Origin: Clostridium thermobutyricum DSM 4928
GTDB taxonomy: Bacteria; Bacillota; Clostridia; Clostridiales; Clostridiaceae
Direction: 5' to 3'
Assembly: GCF_002050515.1 (NCBI RefSeq)
Contig: NZ_LTAY01000026.1
Location: 124,001 to 188,000 of the forward strand
Length of the DNA: 64,000 bases
Part shown: positions 51,670 to 60,373 of the stretch, one piece after another
Numbering within the stretch: position 1 is the first letter of the stretch
Layout: each line of letters starts with the position of its first letter
The notes under the pieces: generated by a model
Databases searched by the model: none
Seen by the model: the letters and a program-made list of their open reading frames with translations, nothing else
Told to the model about the DNA's origin: nothing
Program-made: the position numbers and the translations under genes

Positions 51670-52268
51670 AAGAATACCACCTTTTCTAATTGTCTGAGTT
51701 AATTATATCTTAAAATAACTCAAAGAATTCTAGAAATAAAAATTAATTCAAAAAATATTAATAGAATATTTAATCAAATTGGAAAATGTAGCCACTATTT
51801 AGGATTCTGTTGACAATTTTACCTACTTAATTAATAAAAACTATGCAATACAGTTATTACAAGTTATATCCGATACTATAGTGAATATAAAATAAGGAGA
51901 AAGAATTTTATTCTAAATATTTTTGATGGGTTAAGTAAATTAGATGACCATATTATTATAGAAAATATAGCTATGCTAGAAGCTATAACTATGTGAAGTG
52001 TGATTAAATTAATAATTATAAATTTATAAGTAGATGAAAAATTAAATTGTATTAAAAAAGCATAGTATGTTAAAATACTATGCTTTTTTAGTTAAAAATC
52101 TAATTATTTAGAATGTAATAAGTTATAAAAAATTATAGCATATTAAATTTTTTTATTAAGATTAATTAATTTTACTAAGAATTTTCACAACCAATAACTT
52201 ATTTTAATAAATTTATACATTAAGATTAATATACAAATTTATAAGAATAATTTTTATTAAAATATCTT
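51670..52268. other. 599-bp region without a gene
   Basis: From about 51894 to 51995 one frame reads FILNIFDGLSKLDDH then IIIENIAMLEAITM and a stop, without a start codon, preceded by TAAGGAGAAAG; it may be a gene remnant. A terminator hairpin lies at 52054-52089. The rest is AT-rich. Confidence 0.45.
52054..52089. terminator. Perfect 14-bp terminator hairpin
   Basis: AAAAAAGCATAGTA and TACTATGCTTTTTT are exact complements around TGTTAAAA and can act in both directions. Confidence 0.85.
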
Positions 52269-53006
52269 TTAATGATGAGAACATCCATCATGATTACATG
52301 TATGGTTAGCAGAGAATTCTTTTAAAGTTCCATTACTGAAAGCCTTTAAATTTTCTTCTAAATCACCATCAATAGCTTTAAAAGTTTTTATTCCCATAGA
52401 GCCTAATTTTCTTATTGCTCCTGCACCTATACCACCTACTATTACAGCATCAACTGTTTCACCTGATAAGGCTTTGATTGGTTGACATTTTCCATGTTCA
52501 TGACCTAAGTCACCATTTCCAATTAATCTAACTTCTTTTGTTTCAACATCACAAATCACAAAGTGTGGGGCTGACCCAAAATGTCCATATGGAATACTCT
52601 TTAATCCATTAAATGATTCTACTGGAAAACAAATTTTCATTATAAGACCCTCCTTAAATTTATAATCACTAATGCACTTTAAATGCTTACATTTATCTGA
52701 ACAGATAAGCTTGTCCAAATTAGTATCAGAAATAATACTATTATTATCTATAATTGAATCTATGAATTTTATTGAATTCTTTAGACTATCTTCATTAATA
52801 TCATAGATTATGTGATAACCAACTTTATATCCAATAATTAAATTAGCTTCTTTTAATACTTTTATCTGTTGTGATACAGCAGATTCAGTTATGTTTAAAT
52901 GTCTTGCTATTCCTTTAGCACACATATTTTTACGAGAGATTAAAGAAAGAATTTCTAATCTCTTTTCATCACCTAGTGCTTTAAAAATTTTTATTTCTTT
53001 TTCCAT
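52269..53006 (-). CDS. ArsR-type regulator fused to a NifX/NifB-like cofactor domain
   Basis: A 245-residue protein. Residues 1-75 are an ArsR winged helix (ALGDEKRLEILSLISRKNMCAKGIARHLNITESAVSQQIKVL). A linker with Cys102, Cys106 and Cys111 follows. Residues 123-230 form a dinitrogenase iron-molybdenum cofactor domain (MKICFPVESF, GHFGSAPHFVICD, VDAVIVGGIGAGAIRKL). The tail NHTCNHDGCSHH is metal-binding. A strong internal site AAGGAGGG lies before Met123 at 52640, so the NifX-like part may also be made alone. The likely role is regulation by metal or Fe-S status. The longer start has GAGGT upstream. Confidence 0.85.
   Translation of the reverse strand: MEKEIKIFKALGDEKRLEILSLISRKNMCAKGIARHLNITESAVSQQIKVLKEANLIIGYKVGYHIIYDINEDSLKNSIKFIDSIIDNNSIISDTNLDKLICSDKCKHLKCISDYKFKEGLIMKICFPVESFNGLKSIPYGHFGSAPHFVICDVETKEVRLIGNGDLGHEHGKCQPIKALSGETVDAVIVGGIGAGAIRKLGSMGIKTFKAIDGDLEENLKAFSNGTLKEFSANHTCNHDGCSHH
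52640..52655 (-). promoter_or_regulatory. Internal ribosome binding site before the NifX-like domain
   Basis: On the minus strand AAGGAGGGTCTTATA precedes an in-frame ATG (52640-52638). It would give a free NifX-like protein of 123 residues in addition to the full fusion. Confidence 0.6.
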
Positions 53007-53361
53007 AGTACCTCGATTTTAATTAAGTATTTGCTTAAGTAAATCATAATACTTTAAAATTTATTTTCAAATTTAAAAATAGTAAATTTTACTAAAAATT
53101 CCTTTAGAATTAATGAGATTAATAAATTTTCACTTGAAAAATAATATATATGGATAATTTTTGCTTGTATAATTAAAATAAAGTGAAAGTTTATATATTA
53201 TAAAAAGTCAGCAATTTTTTGCTGACTTTTATTTTATATTAGTCCAATCTTTAATATTGGGACTTCTATTCAGTATTAACAAATTTATTTATGAGAATTT
53301 AGAGTTATCTTAATTGTTAGTTAAAGAAAACTATACATAAGTAAATTATTTATTAGTAATC
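53007..53361. other. Intergenic region
   Basis: Holds the promoter side of the ArsR-NifX-like gene and the terminator at 53203-53230. No other signal is seen. Confidence 0.5.
53203..53230. terminator. Terminator hairpin
   Basis: AAAAGTCAGCAA and TTGCTGACTTTT form a perfect 12-bp stem with a 4-nt loop. It lies downstream of the aldo/keto reductase gene on the minus strand. Confidence 0.8.
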
Positions 53362-54207
53362 TTATCTAGTAAGACTTGCTAACATTTCTACTGATGATGC
53401 TTCTTGATGATTAAAGAAATAACTTTCTTTCTTATCTAGAGAAGCTATTTTTTTCATATCTTCTTCGTTTAATTCAAAATCAAAAATATCAATATTCTGA
53501 AGCATTCTTTCTTTATTAACTGTTTTTGCTAGTGGAACAATTCCTCTTTGTAATAACCATCTTAAAATTACTTGTGCAACTGATTTACCATACTTATCTC
53601 CAATTTCTTTAAGCTCAGGATTAGTAAACATACCATTTCTTCCTTCTGCAAATGGTGCCCATGCTTCTAATTTTACACCATACTTTTCATTAAATTCTTG
53701 TGCTTCTATTTGTTGATGGAATGGATTTACCTCAATTTGATTTACTGCTGGAGTAATTTCATTAAATAAAGCTAAATCAACTAAACGGTCTGGATAAAAA
53801 TTTGAAACTCCAATAGCTTTAATTTTTCCTTCTTTATATAAATCTTGCATAGCTCTATAAGTTCCATAATAATCATTTAATGGTTGATGAATTAAAACTA
53901 AATCTAAATAATCTAATTTCATTTTCTTTAAAGAAGCTTCAATAGATTCTTTTGCTTTTTCATATCCACTATTACTAATCCATACTTTAGTTGTGATAAA
54001 TAAATCTTCTCTAGGTACTGGTGATTTAGAAATAGCTTCTCCCACAGCTTCTTCATTACCATAAGATTGTGCAGTATCAATTAAACGATATCCTGCATCA
54101 ATTGCATCTAACACTACTCTTATACATTCATTTTTATCTGTGATTTGAAATACTCCAAATCCGATTGCTGGCATTTTGATTCCATTATTTAAAGTTACAT
54201 ATTCCAT
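53362..54207 (-). CDS. Aldo/keto reductase (AKR5-like)
   Basis: A 281-residue NADPH-dependent reductase. MPAIGFGVFQ opens it, and the catalytic Asp and Tyr lie in LIDTAQSYGNE, Lys in TTKVW and His in LIHQPLNDYYG. VNQIEVNPFHQ and the RWLLQRGIVPLAKTVNKERMLQN cofactor segment are typical of YvgN/DkgA (methylglyoxal and 2,5-diketogluconate reductases). AAGGAGG precedes the ATG. A MerR regulator gene lies divergently upstream, and the shared promoter carries a MerR-type 19-bp spacer, so it is probably induced by a reactive aldehyde or similar stress. Confidence 0.93.
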   Translation of the reverse strand: MEYVTLNNGIKMPAIGFGVFQITDKNECIRVVLDAIDAGYRLIDTAQSYGNEEAVGEAISKSPVPREDLFITTKVWISNSGYEKAKESIEASLKKMKLDYLDLVLIHQPLNDYYGTYRAMQDLYKEGKIKAIGVSNFYPDRLVDLALFNEITPAVNQIEVNPFHQQIEAQEFNEKYGVKLEAWAPFAEGRNGMFTNPELKEIGDKYGKSVAQVILRWLLQRGIVPLAKTVNKERMLQNIDIFDFELNEEDMKKIASLDKKESYFFNHQEASSVEMLASLTR

Positions 54208-54251
54208 TTTAATTCCTCCTTGATTTTTTTGTTAACCTTTTTCTATAATTA

Positions 54252-54282
54252 ATGCTATCACTAGGTAGTAACTACCGAGCAA
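54252..54282 (-). promoter_or_regulatory. MerR-type promoter with 19-bp spacer and central dyad
   Basis: On the minus strand TTGCTC (-35, 54277-54282) and TAGCAT (-10, 54252-54257) are exactly 19 bp apart, and the spacer contains the perfect dyad GGTAGT-T-ACTACC (54264-54276). Over-long spacers with a dyad are the mark of MerR-activated promoters. It drives the aldo/keto reductase gene. Confidence 0.8.
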
Positions 54283-54314
54283 GAGTTTTTATATTTTTTT
54301 AGGAGGGAAATTTT

Positions 54315-54713
54315 ATGTATACAAGCAAACAAGTATGTGACCAAGTTGGAATATCTTATGAAACATTAAAGTTTTATTGTAAAGAAGGCTTAGTGCCTAA
54401 TGTTAAAAGAGATAAAAATAATTATCGTAAATTTGATGAAAAAAATATTGCTTGGTTAAAAGGGATTCAATGTTTAAGAAAATGTGGTATGAGCATTAAA
54501 GATATAAAAGTTTATATGAATTATTGTCTAGAAGGAGAGTCTAGTATTCCAGAAAGAAAAGAAATGCTTAATAAATCAAAAGATTTTTTACTAAAACGTA
54601 TTGAAGAAATTAATGAGTCTATAAATTATATCAATTCTAAACAAGCTTTTTATGATGATGTTCTTAGTGGAAAAATAAAATATACGAGTAATTTAATTGA
54701 TGTAGAAGATTAG
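54315..54713 (+). CDS. MerR-family regulator
   Basis: A 132-residue regulator. The helix-turn-helix and wing (YTSKQVCDQVGISYETLKFYCKEGLVPNVKRDKNNYRKFDEKNIAWLKGIQCLRKCGMSIKDIKVYM) are followed by a coiled coil (about 80-118) and a short tail. It is of the AdhR/TetR-independent aldehyde-sensor size class, with Cys residues (7, 19, 55, 59, 69) that could react with electrophiles. It is divergent from the aldo/keto reductase gene, whose promoter bears a MerR-type operator. GGAGGG precedes the ATG. Confidence 0.9.
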   Translation: MYTSKQVCDQVGISYETLKFYCKEGLVPNVKRDKNNYRKFDEKNIAWLKGIQCLRKCGMSIKDIKVYMNYCLEGESSIPERKEMLNKSKDFLLKRIEEINESINYINSKQAFYDDVLSGKIKYTSNLIDVED

Positions 54714-54768
54714 CAGTATTATTTCGATATTGTTTTTATATTTAATTTTTATAGATAAAAATCTAATT

Positions 54769-54802
54769 TGCAGAGTGTTTTAAGCACTTTGCTTTTTTTA
54801 TA
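54769..54802 (+). terminator. Terminator after the MerR gene
   Basis: GCAGAGTG pairs with CACTTTGC (one G-T pair) around TTTTAAG, followed by seven T. Confidence 0.75.
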
Positions 54803-55052
54803 TTCAAAATTAATTATATTAATATCTTTAAACAAAGAAGATACAGTTTTAATTAAAAATTTGCATATAGTATAACTATTCTTAATAAATTTATAATAAT
54901 GTGCATTTATTTTAAATAGTTTTTATATGAAAATATTTATATATACAAGATTATTTATAGGAAAAGTTATGATTTTAGAAATTATAAATAAAGTTTATAC
55001 AATATAAAATAAAAAAGAAATATAAAGAAATATAATAATATTTCGGAAATTT

Positions 55053-55061
55053 TGGTATAAT
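55053..55061 (+). promoter_or_regulatory. Extended -10 promoter of the ter operon
   Basis: TGGTATAAT (TG-N-TATAAT) lies 77 bp before the first gene of the operon. No good -35 is present, which is usual for extended -10 promoters. Confidence 0.55.
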
Positions 55062-55138
55062 TATATTATATTTGTATAAATTATTACAAAAAAAGATATT
55101 TTTAAAAATTTAAAATACCGTTTAGGGAGTCATGAATA

Positions 55139-56680
55139 ATGAAGTTAAGAGATATTACAGGATATATGTTTAAAAATAAATACAAAAGAAATAGCGATTA
55201 TCCTAATTTTAAGCCTTATTTTTACAGATTTATAGGGGTAGATGATGCTAATGAATATAACAATCAGCTTAGAACTCTACAAAGTAAATGTGAGGAGTTT
55301 AAAAATTCTTGCTTGATTTTTGATGGAAGTATTCCATTAAGTGGAGAAATGGAGTTAATTCAATATATTTATAATGAATTAAATAACATGAATATTTTTA
55401 ATATGATTTCTCAAGACATAGTTATTTTTAATAATGCTGATATAAATTATAAATTTTTGCAAGCTTTAGATTATGTAATTCCTATCGCTGTTAATAAGGA
55501 GAATTTCTTTAATGATAGTGTAAGGAATAATTTTATAACTAAACTTATAGTTTGGGTATTTTCCTTTGCAAAAAATATAGAAATTGATGGGGACCAAATT
55601 CCTAAATGTATTTATTATGGAAATATTCAAAAGCATGAAGTTTATTTTTTAATGCTACTTCATAAAATGGGGTTTGATGTACTATATATAAATCCATTAA
55701 AAGAAGAAAACTTTGAGGGGATTGAATCAGAAAGTGAACTTGTAAAAGAGCAAGGAATACTTAGTATAGAAACTTTTGAAGAGAGATGTAAAAAGGGAAA
55801 AGTAATAGAAATAAATGAAACTTTAACAAAGCAACTTCAAAGAGAAGTAGAATCACAACTTTTTACTGATACAGGAATATACAAGCCTTGGCAGTTCAGA
55901 AATGGATATACTAAAAGTTTTACATTAGATACTATTGTAGAAGATATATATGTATATTGGAATGAACCTTCAAAGCTTAGACCAGGATTTAGCGTATCAG
56001 GAGATACAGTAAAGATTCCAAACATATTCTTTAAAATAGATGGACATCAAACTGATATGTTTGAATATCAAAAACTTGTTAAAACATGTGTTGAATCTAA
56101 AAATACATTAATCTTAAATAATAGAGAATTAGCTAAAAATGTTAATGTAAATAAAGATTTATATTCAGTTATGTTTTTCCAATTAAGTAATGGAGAATTT
56201 GATATAAATGAACTTAAAAAATTAAATTTTTATAAGTTCTCTAAATATAATAATGAAGTTCAAGATTTCATACTTAAAAAGTTTAATGAAGCAATACTAA
56301 GTACAGATGTATTTACGAATAGTTTCACAAAAGAAGATACAGTACAATTTTTAGCTTTAATTTTAGGATTAGAAGATGAAATTGTAAGAATGATTGATAA
56401 TTTTGACTACACAGGGCATGTGCCAAAAGTAGTTGTATTTATTGATAATGAAAACACAATTTCAGTTCCACTACAATTAATCTTAGGATACTTACATATT
56501 GTAGGTATGGATATTGTTATATTTAATCCATCTGGATTATTTAATATAAATTATATTTTAAAACCAACAATTATTAATACAGTAAGATTAGATACTATGG
56601 GTTATGATGTAACTTATTCAAATGTTATGAATATGAAAGAACAACACCATAGTATATTTTCTAGATTTTTAGGAAAGTAG
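55139..56680 (+). CDS. YceG-like protein of the Ter biosynthetic module
   Basis: A 513-residue cytoplasmic protein of the YceG family (putative component of the biosynthetic module), which accompanies TerD/TelA genes in Firmicutes such as the Bacillus yceCDEFGH operon. Visible blocks are PNFKPYFYRFIGVDDANEYNNQLRTLQ, IPKCIYYGNIQKHEVYFLMLLHKMGFDVLYINPLK and PWQFRNGYTKSFTLDTIVEDIYVYWNEPSKLRPGF, plus repeated NIFFKIDGH-like segments. The biochemical activity is unknown. It is the first gene of a six-gene operon, and TelA starts 20 bp later. Confidence 0.85.
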   Translation: MKLRDITGYMFKNKYKRNSDYPNFKPYFYRFIGVDDANEYNNQLRTLQSKCEEFKNSCLIFDGSIPLSGEMELIQYIYNELNNMNIFNMISQDIVIFNNADINYKFLQALDYVIPIAVNKENFFNDSVRNNFITKLIVWVFSFAKNIEIDGDQIPKCIYYGNIQKHEVYFLMLLHKMGFDVLYINPLKEENFEGIESESELVKEQGILSIETFEERCKKGKVIEINETLTKQLQREVESQLFTDTGIYKPWQFRNGYTKSFTLDTIVEDIYVYWNEPSKLRPGFSVSGDTVKIPNIFFKIDGHQTDMFEYQKLVKTCVESKNTLILNNRELAKNVNVNKDLYSVMFFQLSNGEFDINELKKLNFYKFSKYNNEVQDFILKKFNEAILSTDVFTNSFTKEDTVQFLALILGLEDEIVRMIDNFDYTGHVPKVVVFIDNENTISVPLQLILGYLHIVGMDIVIFNPSGLFNINYILKPTIINTVRLDTMGYDVTYSNVMNMKEQHHSIFSRFLGK

Positions 56681-56700
56681 CCTCTAAAGGAGATGACAAG

Positions 56701-58464
56701 ATGAAGGAAAATGAAATATTTGATGTAAATCCAGAGAATATGCAAAATGTAGACAATGGAATGCAACAAAATAATACTAACTATAATATGCAAAATGGAA
56801 TGAATGGCCAAGGACAAATGCCAAATGGAAATTATGGCAATCAAGGTCAAGGGCAAATGGGATATGGTCAACCACAAATGCAAAACATGAATAACCAAAA
56901 TGGAAGTTATGGAATGCAAGGTGGAAATTATGGACAACCACAAATGCAAGGTGGAATGAACTATAATAATGGACAAATGCCAAATGGAAATTATAGTGGA
57001 CAATATCAAGGTCAAAATATGAATAACCAAAATGGAAGCTATGGTCAACCACAAATGCAAAACATGGGTAACCAAAATGGAAACTATGGAATTCAAGGTG
57101 GAAATTATGGTGGACAATCTCAAATGAATTATAATAATGGGCAAATGCCAAATGGAAATTATGGTAATCAAGCTCAAGGGCAAATGGGATATGGTAATCC
57201 AAATATGAATCCTCAAAATGGAAACTATGGACAAGCTCCAATGCAAAACTATGGACAACCACAAATGAATTATGGTCAAACTAATCCTCAAATGAATGGA
57301 TATGGAAATAGCTTTGCTCCAGATGTTAATTATAACAATTATGGAATGCAACAGGGTTATGATATGAACTCTCAAGGTGGAGAAATGGCTTTAAATAATT
57401 CAAATAATCCAAATGATTTTGATATGGAACAAATCACTGCATATAAGAGAGCTTTAAGACAAGATAGAGAAGTTCAAAACTTAACTAGTGAAGTTAACAT
57501 AGATAACCCAAACTCAATTATTATGTTTGGACAAGGTGCAAGTGAGAATATTTCGAAAGTTTCAGACCAACTTTTACATTCAATGAAAGCTGTAAAAGCT
57601 GAAGAAGCTAGTGAAATGTTAACTAACTTAACTAACCTTATGGATAAATTTGATGTTAAAGAACTTGAAGGACCTCAAAAGCAATCAATGTTTTCAAAGC
57701 TTTTAAAAGGTGTTGGAGATACAATAGCTAAGCTATTTGAAAAGTATGACAACATGGGAAATGAAGTTGAAAAAATATATGTACTTTTAAAGAGATATGA
57801 AAGTGAAATAAAAGAAGCTAATGGTCAACTTAAAAAACTTTATGATGCAAATCTTCACTATTATAAATTACTTGAAAAATATATAGTTGCAGGAGAAATG
57901 GCAGGAGAAGAAGTTGATTCATATATAAGTCAAATAGAAAATAATCCAACAATAAATCAAGAACAAAAGCAAATGATGATTCAAAAACTTCAAATTGCAA
58001 AAGATATGTTATCTCAAAGAGTTTATGATCTTCAAATAGCAGAAAATGTAGCAATACAAGCAGCTCCAATGATACAAACTATTCAAATGTCAAACTTTAA
58101 TCTTATGAGAAAAATAAACTCATCATTTATAGTAACATTACCTATATTCAAGCAATGCTTAGCACAAGCAATTATCTTAAAGAGACAAGAAATTCAAGCT
58201 AAATCAATTAAGCAACTTGATGAAAAGACAAATGAACTTATTATGAGAAATGCTCAAAATACTGCAAGACAATCAGTAGAAATAGCTAAAATGGCATCAG
58301 GAAGTTCAATTGCAATATCAACTCTAGAAAAATCATATGAAACAATTATGAAAGGAATAGAGGATACAAAAGCTATTCAAGAAGCTAATAGAAATGAAAG
58401 AATTGAAAATGCTAAGAGACTAGAAGTTATTAAACACAAGATGAAACAAAATATACCTAGTTAA
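56701..58464 (+). CDS. telA: TelA-family toxic anion resistance protein with prion-like N-terminal domain
   Basis: A 587-residue protein. Residues 241-587 are a normal-length TelA/KlaA helical domain (QNLTSEVNIDNPNSIIMFGQGASENISKVSDQLL, YVLLKRYESEIKEANGQLKKLYD, PMIQTIQMSNFNLMRKINSSFIVTLPIFKQCL). Residues 12-235 are an extra low-complexity domain of Asn, Gln, Gly, Met and Tyr, made of degenerate NQNGSYGQPQMQ and MPNGNYGNQ repeats. TelA proteins protect against tellurite, antibiotics and envelope stress by an unknown mechanism. The tail may drive assembly or phase separation. Confidence 0.92.
   Translation: MKENEIFDVNPENMQNVDNGMQQNNTNYNMQNGMNGQGQMPNGNYGNQGQGQMGYGQPQMQNMNNQNGSYGMQGGNYGQPQMQGGMNYNNGQMPNGNYSGQYQGQNMNNQNGSYGQPQMQNMGNQNGNYGIQGGNYGGQSQMNYNNGQMPNGNYGNQAQGQMGYGNPNMNPQNGNYGQAPMQNYGQPQMNYGQTNPQMNGYGNSFAPDVNYNNYGMQQGYDMNSQGGEMALNNSNNPNDFDMEQITAYKRALRQDREVQNLTSEVNIDNPNSIIMFGQGASENISKVSDQLLHSMKAVKAEEASEMLTNLTNLMDKFDVKELEGPQKQSMFSKLLKGVGDTIAKLFEKYDNMGNEVEKIYVLLKRYESEIKEANGQLKKLYDANLHYYKLLEKYIVAGEMAGEEVDSYISQIENNPTINQEQKQMMIQKLQIAKDMLSQRVYDLQIAENVAIQAAPMIQTIQMSNFNLMRKINSSFIVTLPIFKQCLAQAIILKRQEIQAKSIKQLDEKTNELIMRNAQNTARQSVEIAKMASGSSIAISTLEKSYETIMKGIEDTKAIQEANRNERIENAKRLEVIKHKMKQNIPS
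56731..57405 (+). repeat. Degenerate repeats encoding the Asn/Gln/Gly/Met-rich domain
   Basis: The DNA is built of imperfect copies of CAAATGCCAAATGGAAATTA- and AACCAAAATGGAAGCTATGG-like units. Repetition extends to the nucleotide level, so length changes by slippage are likely. Confidence 0.8.
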
Positions 58465-58479
58465 AAGGAGGAAATATAA

Positions 58480-59106
58480 ATGGGAATTAATTTAAATGGA
58501 ATGATGAATGGTGTTAATATGGGAGGAGCTAATAATGCAGCACCTTCACTAAATTTAAGAAAAAATGATGTTTTAGATTTAACTAAAAGAAATCCAGGTT
58601 TAGAAGAAGTTTTACTTGGAGCTGGTTGGGATGTTTCTCATAATGGACAAGACTTTGATTTAGATATTGCAGCTTTCTTATTAAATGGTGCAGGAAAAGT
58701 TCAAAATGTACCAGCAGACGTAATCTTCTTTAATAATATGAAAGCACCAGGAATTGAATTATTAGGTGATAACAGAACTGGAGCAGGTGAAGGAGATGAT
58801 GAAATAATTCACATCAAATTAAAAGAACTTCCTTCATATGTTGAAAAAATAGTATTTGTTGTTACTATTTTTGAAGCTCAAAATAAGAGACAAACATTTG
58901 GTATGGTAGACAATTCATATGTAAGACTATTAGATGCTAGACACGAAAACAGAGAGCTTTGTATCTTTAACTTAAAAGAAAATGGTTCAACTTCAACTGC
59001 TGTAATATTTGCTGAAATGGCTAAGCAAGGTGGAGAATGGCAATTTAAAGCTCTTGGAGAAGGTAAAATAGCTGACTTAAATGGAATCTTAAGTCTTTAC
59101 ATGTAG
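58480..59106 (+). CDS. terD: TerD-family stress protein 1
   Basis: A 208-residue TerD-domain protein. A Gly/Asn/Met-rich start (1-24) precedes LNLRKNDVLDLTKRNPGLEEVLLGAGWDV, NGQDFDLDIAAFLLN, DNRTGAGEGDDEIIHIKL and QTFGMVDNSYVRLLDA. The Asp-rich loops are the calcium-binding sites known from TerD structures. It is cytoplasmic, possibly at the membrane, and linked to tellurite, phage and oxidative stress resistance. GGAGG lies between it and TelA (15 bp). Confidence 0.94.
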   Translation: MGINLNGMMNGVNMGGANNAAPSLNLRKNDVLDLTKRNPGLEEVLLGAGWDVSHNGQDFDLDIAAFLLNGAGKVQNVPADVIFFNNMKAPGIELLGDNRTGAGEGDDEIIHIKLKELPSYVEKIVFVVTIFEAQNKRQTFGMVDNSYVRLLDARHENRELCIFNLKENGSTSTAVIFAEMAKQGGEWQFKALGEGKIADLNGILSLYM

Positions 59107-59117
59107 GAGGAAAAAAT

Positions 59118-59705
59118 ATGAACATGCTAAATTTGAAAAAAAATGATATATTAAACTTAACTAAAGAAGACCCAAGCTTAAATAGAATAATGCTTGGAGC
59201 TGGTTGGGATGTTGTAGAAAAGAAAGGATTCTTTAGTTTTGGAACAAAGGACTATGATTTAGACTTAACAGCTTTTTTATTAGATGGTGATGATAAATTA
59301 ATTCATAAAGGAATTATTTATTTTGGAGCTCAAAAAGGAAAAGGAATAATGCTTCATGGAGATAACCTAACTGGTGAAGGTGATGGTGATGATGAAAAAA
59401 TTTCTGTTGAATTAAATAATTTACCAGCAGATTGTAAAAAAGTTTTATTCTCTGTAATAATTTATGATGCTGAAAAAAGAAAGCAATCTTTTAGTGGAGT
59501 AAAAAATGCTTACGTAAGACTTATAGATGAAGATAAAAGAGGAGCTGAAATTTGTAGATACAATCTTTCAGAAGATGGTGGAGACAATACAGCTATATAT
59601 TTTGCAGAGTTAATTAAAGAAGATTCACACTGGCATTTTAAAGCTAGAGGAGAATTCCTAAAAGGAAGCCTACAGTCAATGGCTGATATGTATAGAAGAA
59701 GATAG
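59118..59705 (+). CDS. TerD-family stress protein 2
   Basis: A 195-residue TerD paralogue with LNLKKNDILNLTKEDPSLNRIMLGAGWDV, YDLDLTAFLLDGDDKL, DNLTGEGDGDDEKISVEL and SFSGVKNAYVRLIDED. It lacks the Gly/Asn-rich start and carries a short insert (EKKGFFSFGTKD) before the first calcium loop, so it is the most divergent of the three and closest to TerE/YceC-like forms. It lies 11 bp behind the first copy, with its own GGAGG. Confidence 0.93.
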   Translation: MNMLNLKKNDILNLTKEDPSLNRIMLGAGWDVVEKKGFFSFGTKDYDLDLTAFLLDGDDKLIHKGIIYFGAQKGKGIMLHGDNLTGEGDGDDEKISVELNNLPADCKKVLFSVIIYDAEKRKQSFSGVKNAYVRLIDEDKRGAEICRYNLSEDGGDNTAIYFAELIKEDSHWHFKARGEFLKGSLQSMADMYRRR

Positions 59706-59716
59706 GAGGATTTAAA

Positions 59717-60346
59717 ATGGGAATAAATTTAGGGTCAGGTTTTGAAAACCTAGGAAATAATATGAATAATAATGCGCCAATGGGAGTTTCTTTAAATCTA
59801 CAAAAAAATGATATATTAGATTTAACTAAAAGAAATCCAGGATTAACAGCAGTTAAACTTGCAGCTGGATGGGATGTTGCACAAAATGGTCAAGATTTTG
59901 ATTTAGATATAGCAGCATTTTTATTAGATGCAAACAATAAATTTAATACTGTTTCTAATGTAATATTCTTTAATAATAAGAATGGACAAGGTATATCACT
60001 TAGAGGTGACAATAGAACAGGGGCTGGAGATGGTGATGATGAAATTATAGATATTAATTTATCACAAATAAGTCCTGAAATAATGAAAATAGTATTTGTA
60101 GTTACAATAAGTAATGCAATGCAAAAGAGACAAACATTTGGTATGGTAAATAACTCATATGTAAGATTACTTGATGCAGCAAATGGTGATAGAGAAGTTT
60201 GTAGATTCAATCTTAGAGAAGATGGTTCAACAGCGACTTCAGTAATATTTGCTGAACTATTTAGAGATGGTGGAGAATGGCAATTTAGAGCTATTGGAGA
60301 TGGTAAAATTGCAGATTTAAATGGAGTTTTAGCATTATTTCAGTAA
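59717..60346 (+). CDS. TerD-family stress protein 3
   Basis: A 209-residue TerD paralogue very similar in layout to the first: a Gly/Asn-rich start (NLGNNMNNNAPMG), LNLQKNDILDLTKRNPGLTAVKLAAGWDV, NGQDFDLDIAAFLLD, DNRTGAGDGDDEIIDINL and QTFGMVNNSYVRLLDA. It probably arose by duplication of the first copy. It is 11 bp after the second copy and 27 bp before the calcium ATPase gene. Confidence 0.94.
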   Translation: MGINLGSGFENLGNNMNNNAPMGVSLNLQKNDILDLTKRNPGLTAVKLAAGWDVAQNGQDFDLDIAAFLLDANNKFNTVSNVIFFNNKNGQGISLRGDNRTGAGDGDDEIIDINLSQISPEIMKIVFVVTISNAMQKRQTFGMVNNSYVRLLDAANGDREVCRFNLREDGSTATSVIFAELFRDGGEWQFRAIGDGKIADLNGVLALFQ

Positions 60347-60373
60347 TTAATTTAACAATCAGGGGGATAGTAG

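Larger units (their letters stand above)
54714..55138. other. Intergenic region before the ter operon
   Basis: Contains the terminator at 54769-54802 and, further on, very AT-rich DNA with an extended -10 promoter at 55053-55061. No coding sequence is seen. Confidence 0.55.

Noticed and set aside
51800..51850. TTGACA at about 51809 suggested a promoter or an insertion-sequence end.
   Set aside because: No -10 at the right distance, no inverted terminal repeats and no transposase nearby.
56761..57300. Short regular repeats suggested a CRISPR array or satellite.
   Set aside because: The units are degenerate, have no unique spacers and lie in frame within TelA.
56614..57375. 253-residue reverse-strand frame of Ile/Leu/His/Ser repeats opposite the TelA N-terminal region.
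   Set aside because: It is a shadow of the Asn/Gln/Gly/Met repeat DNA; there is no start signal and the forward gene is well supported.
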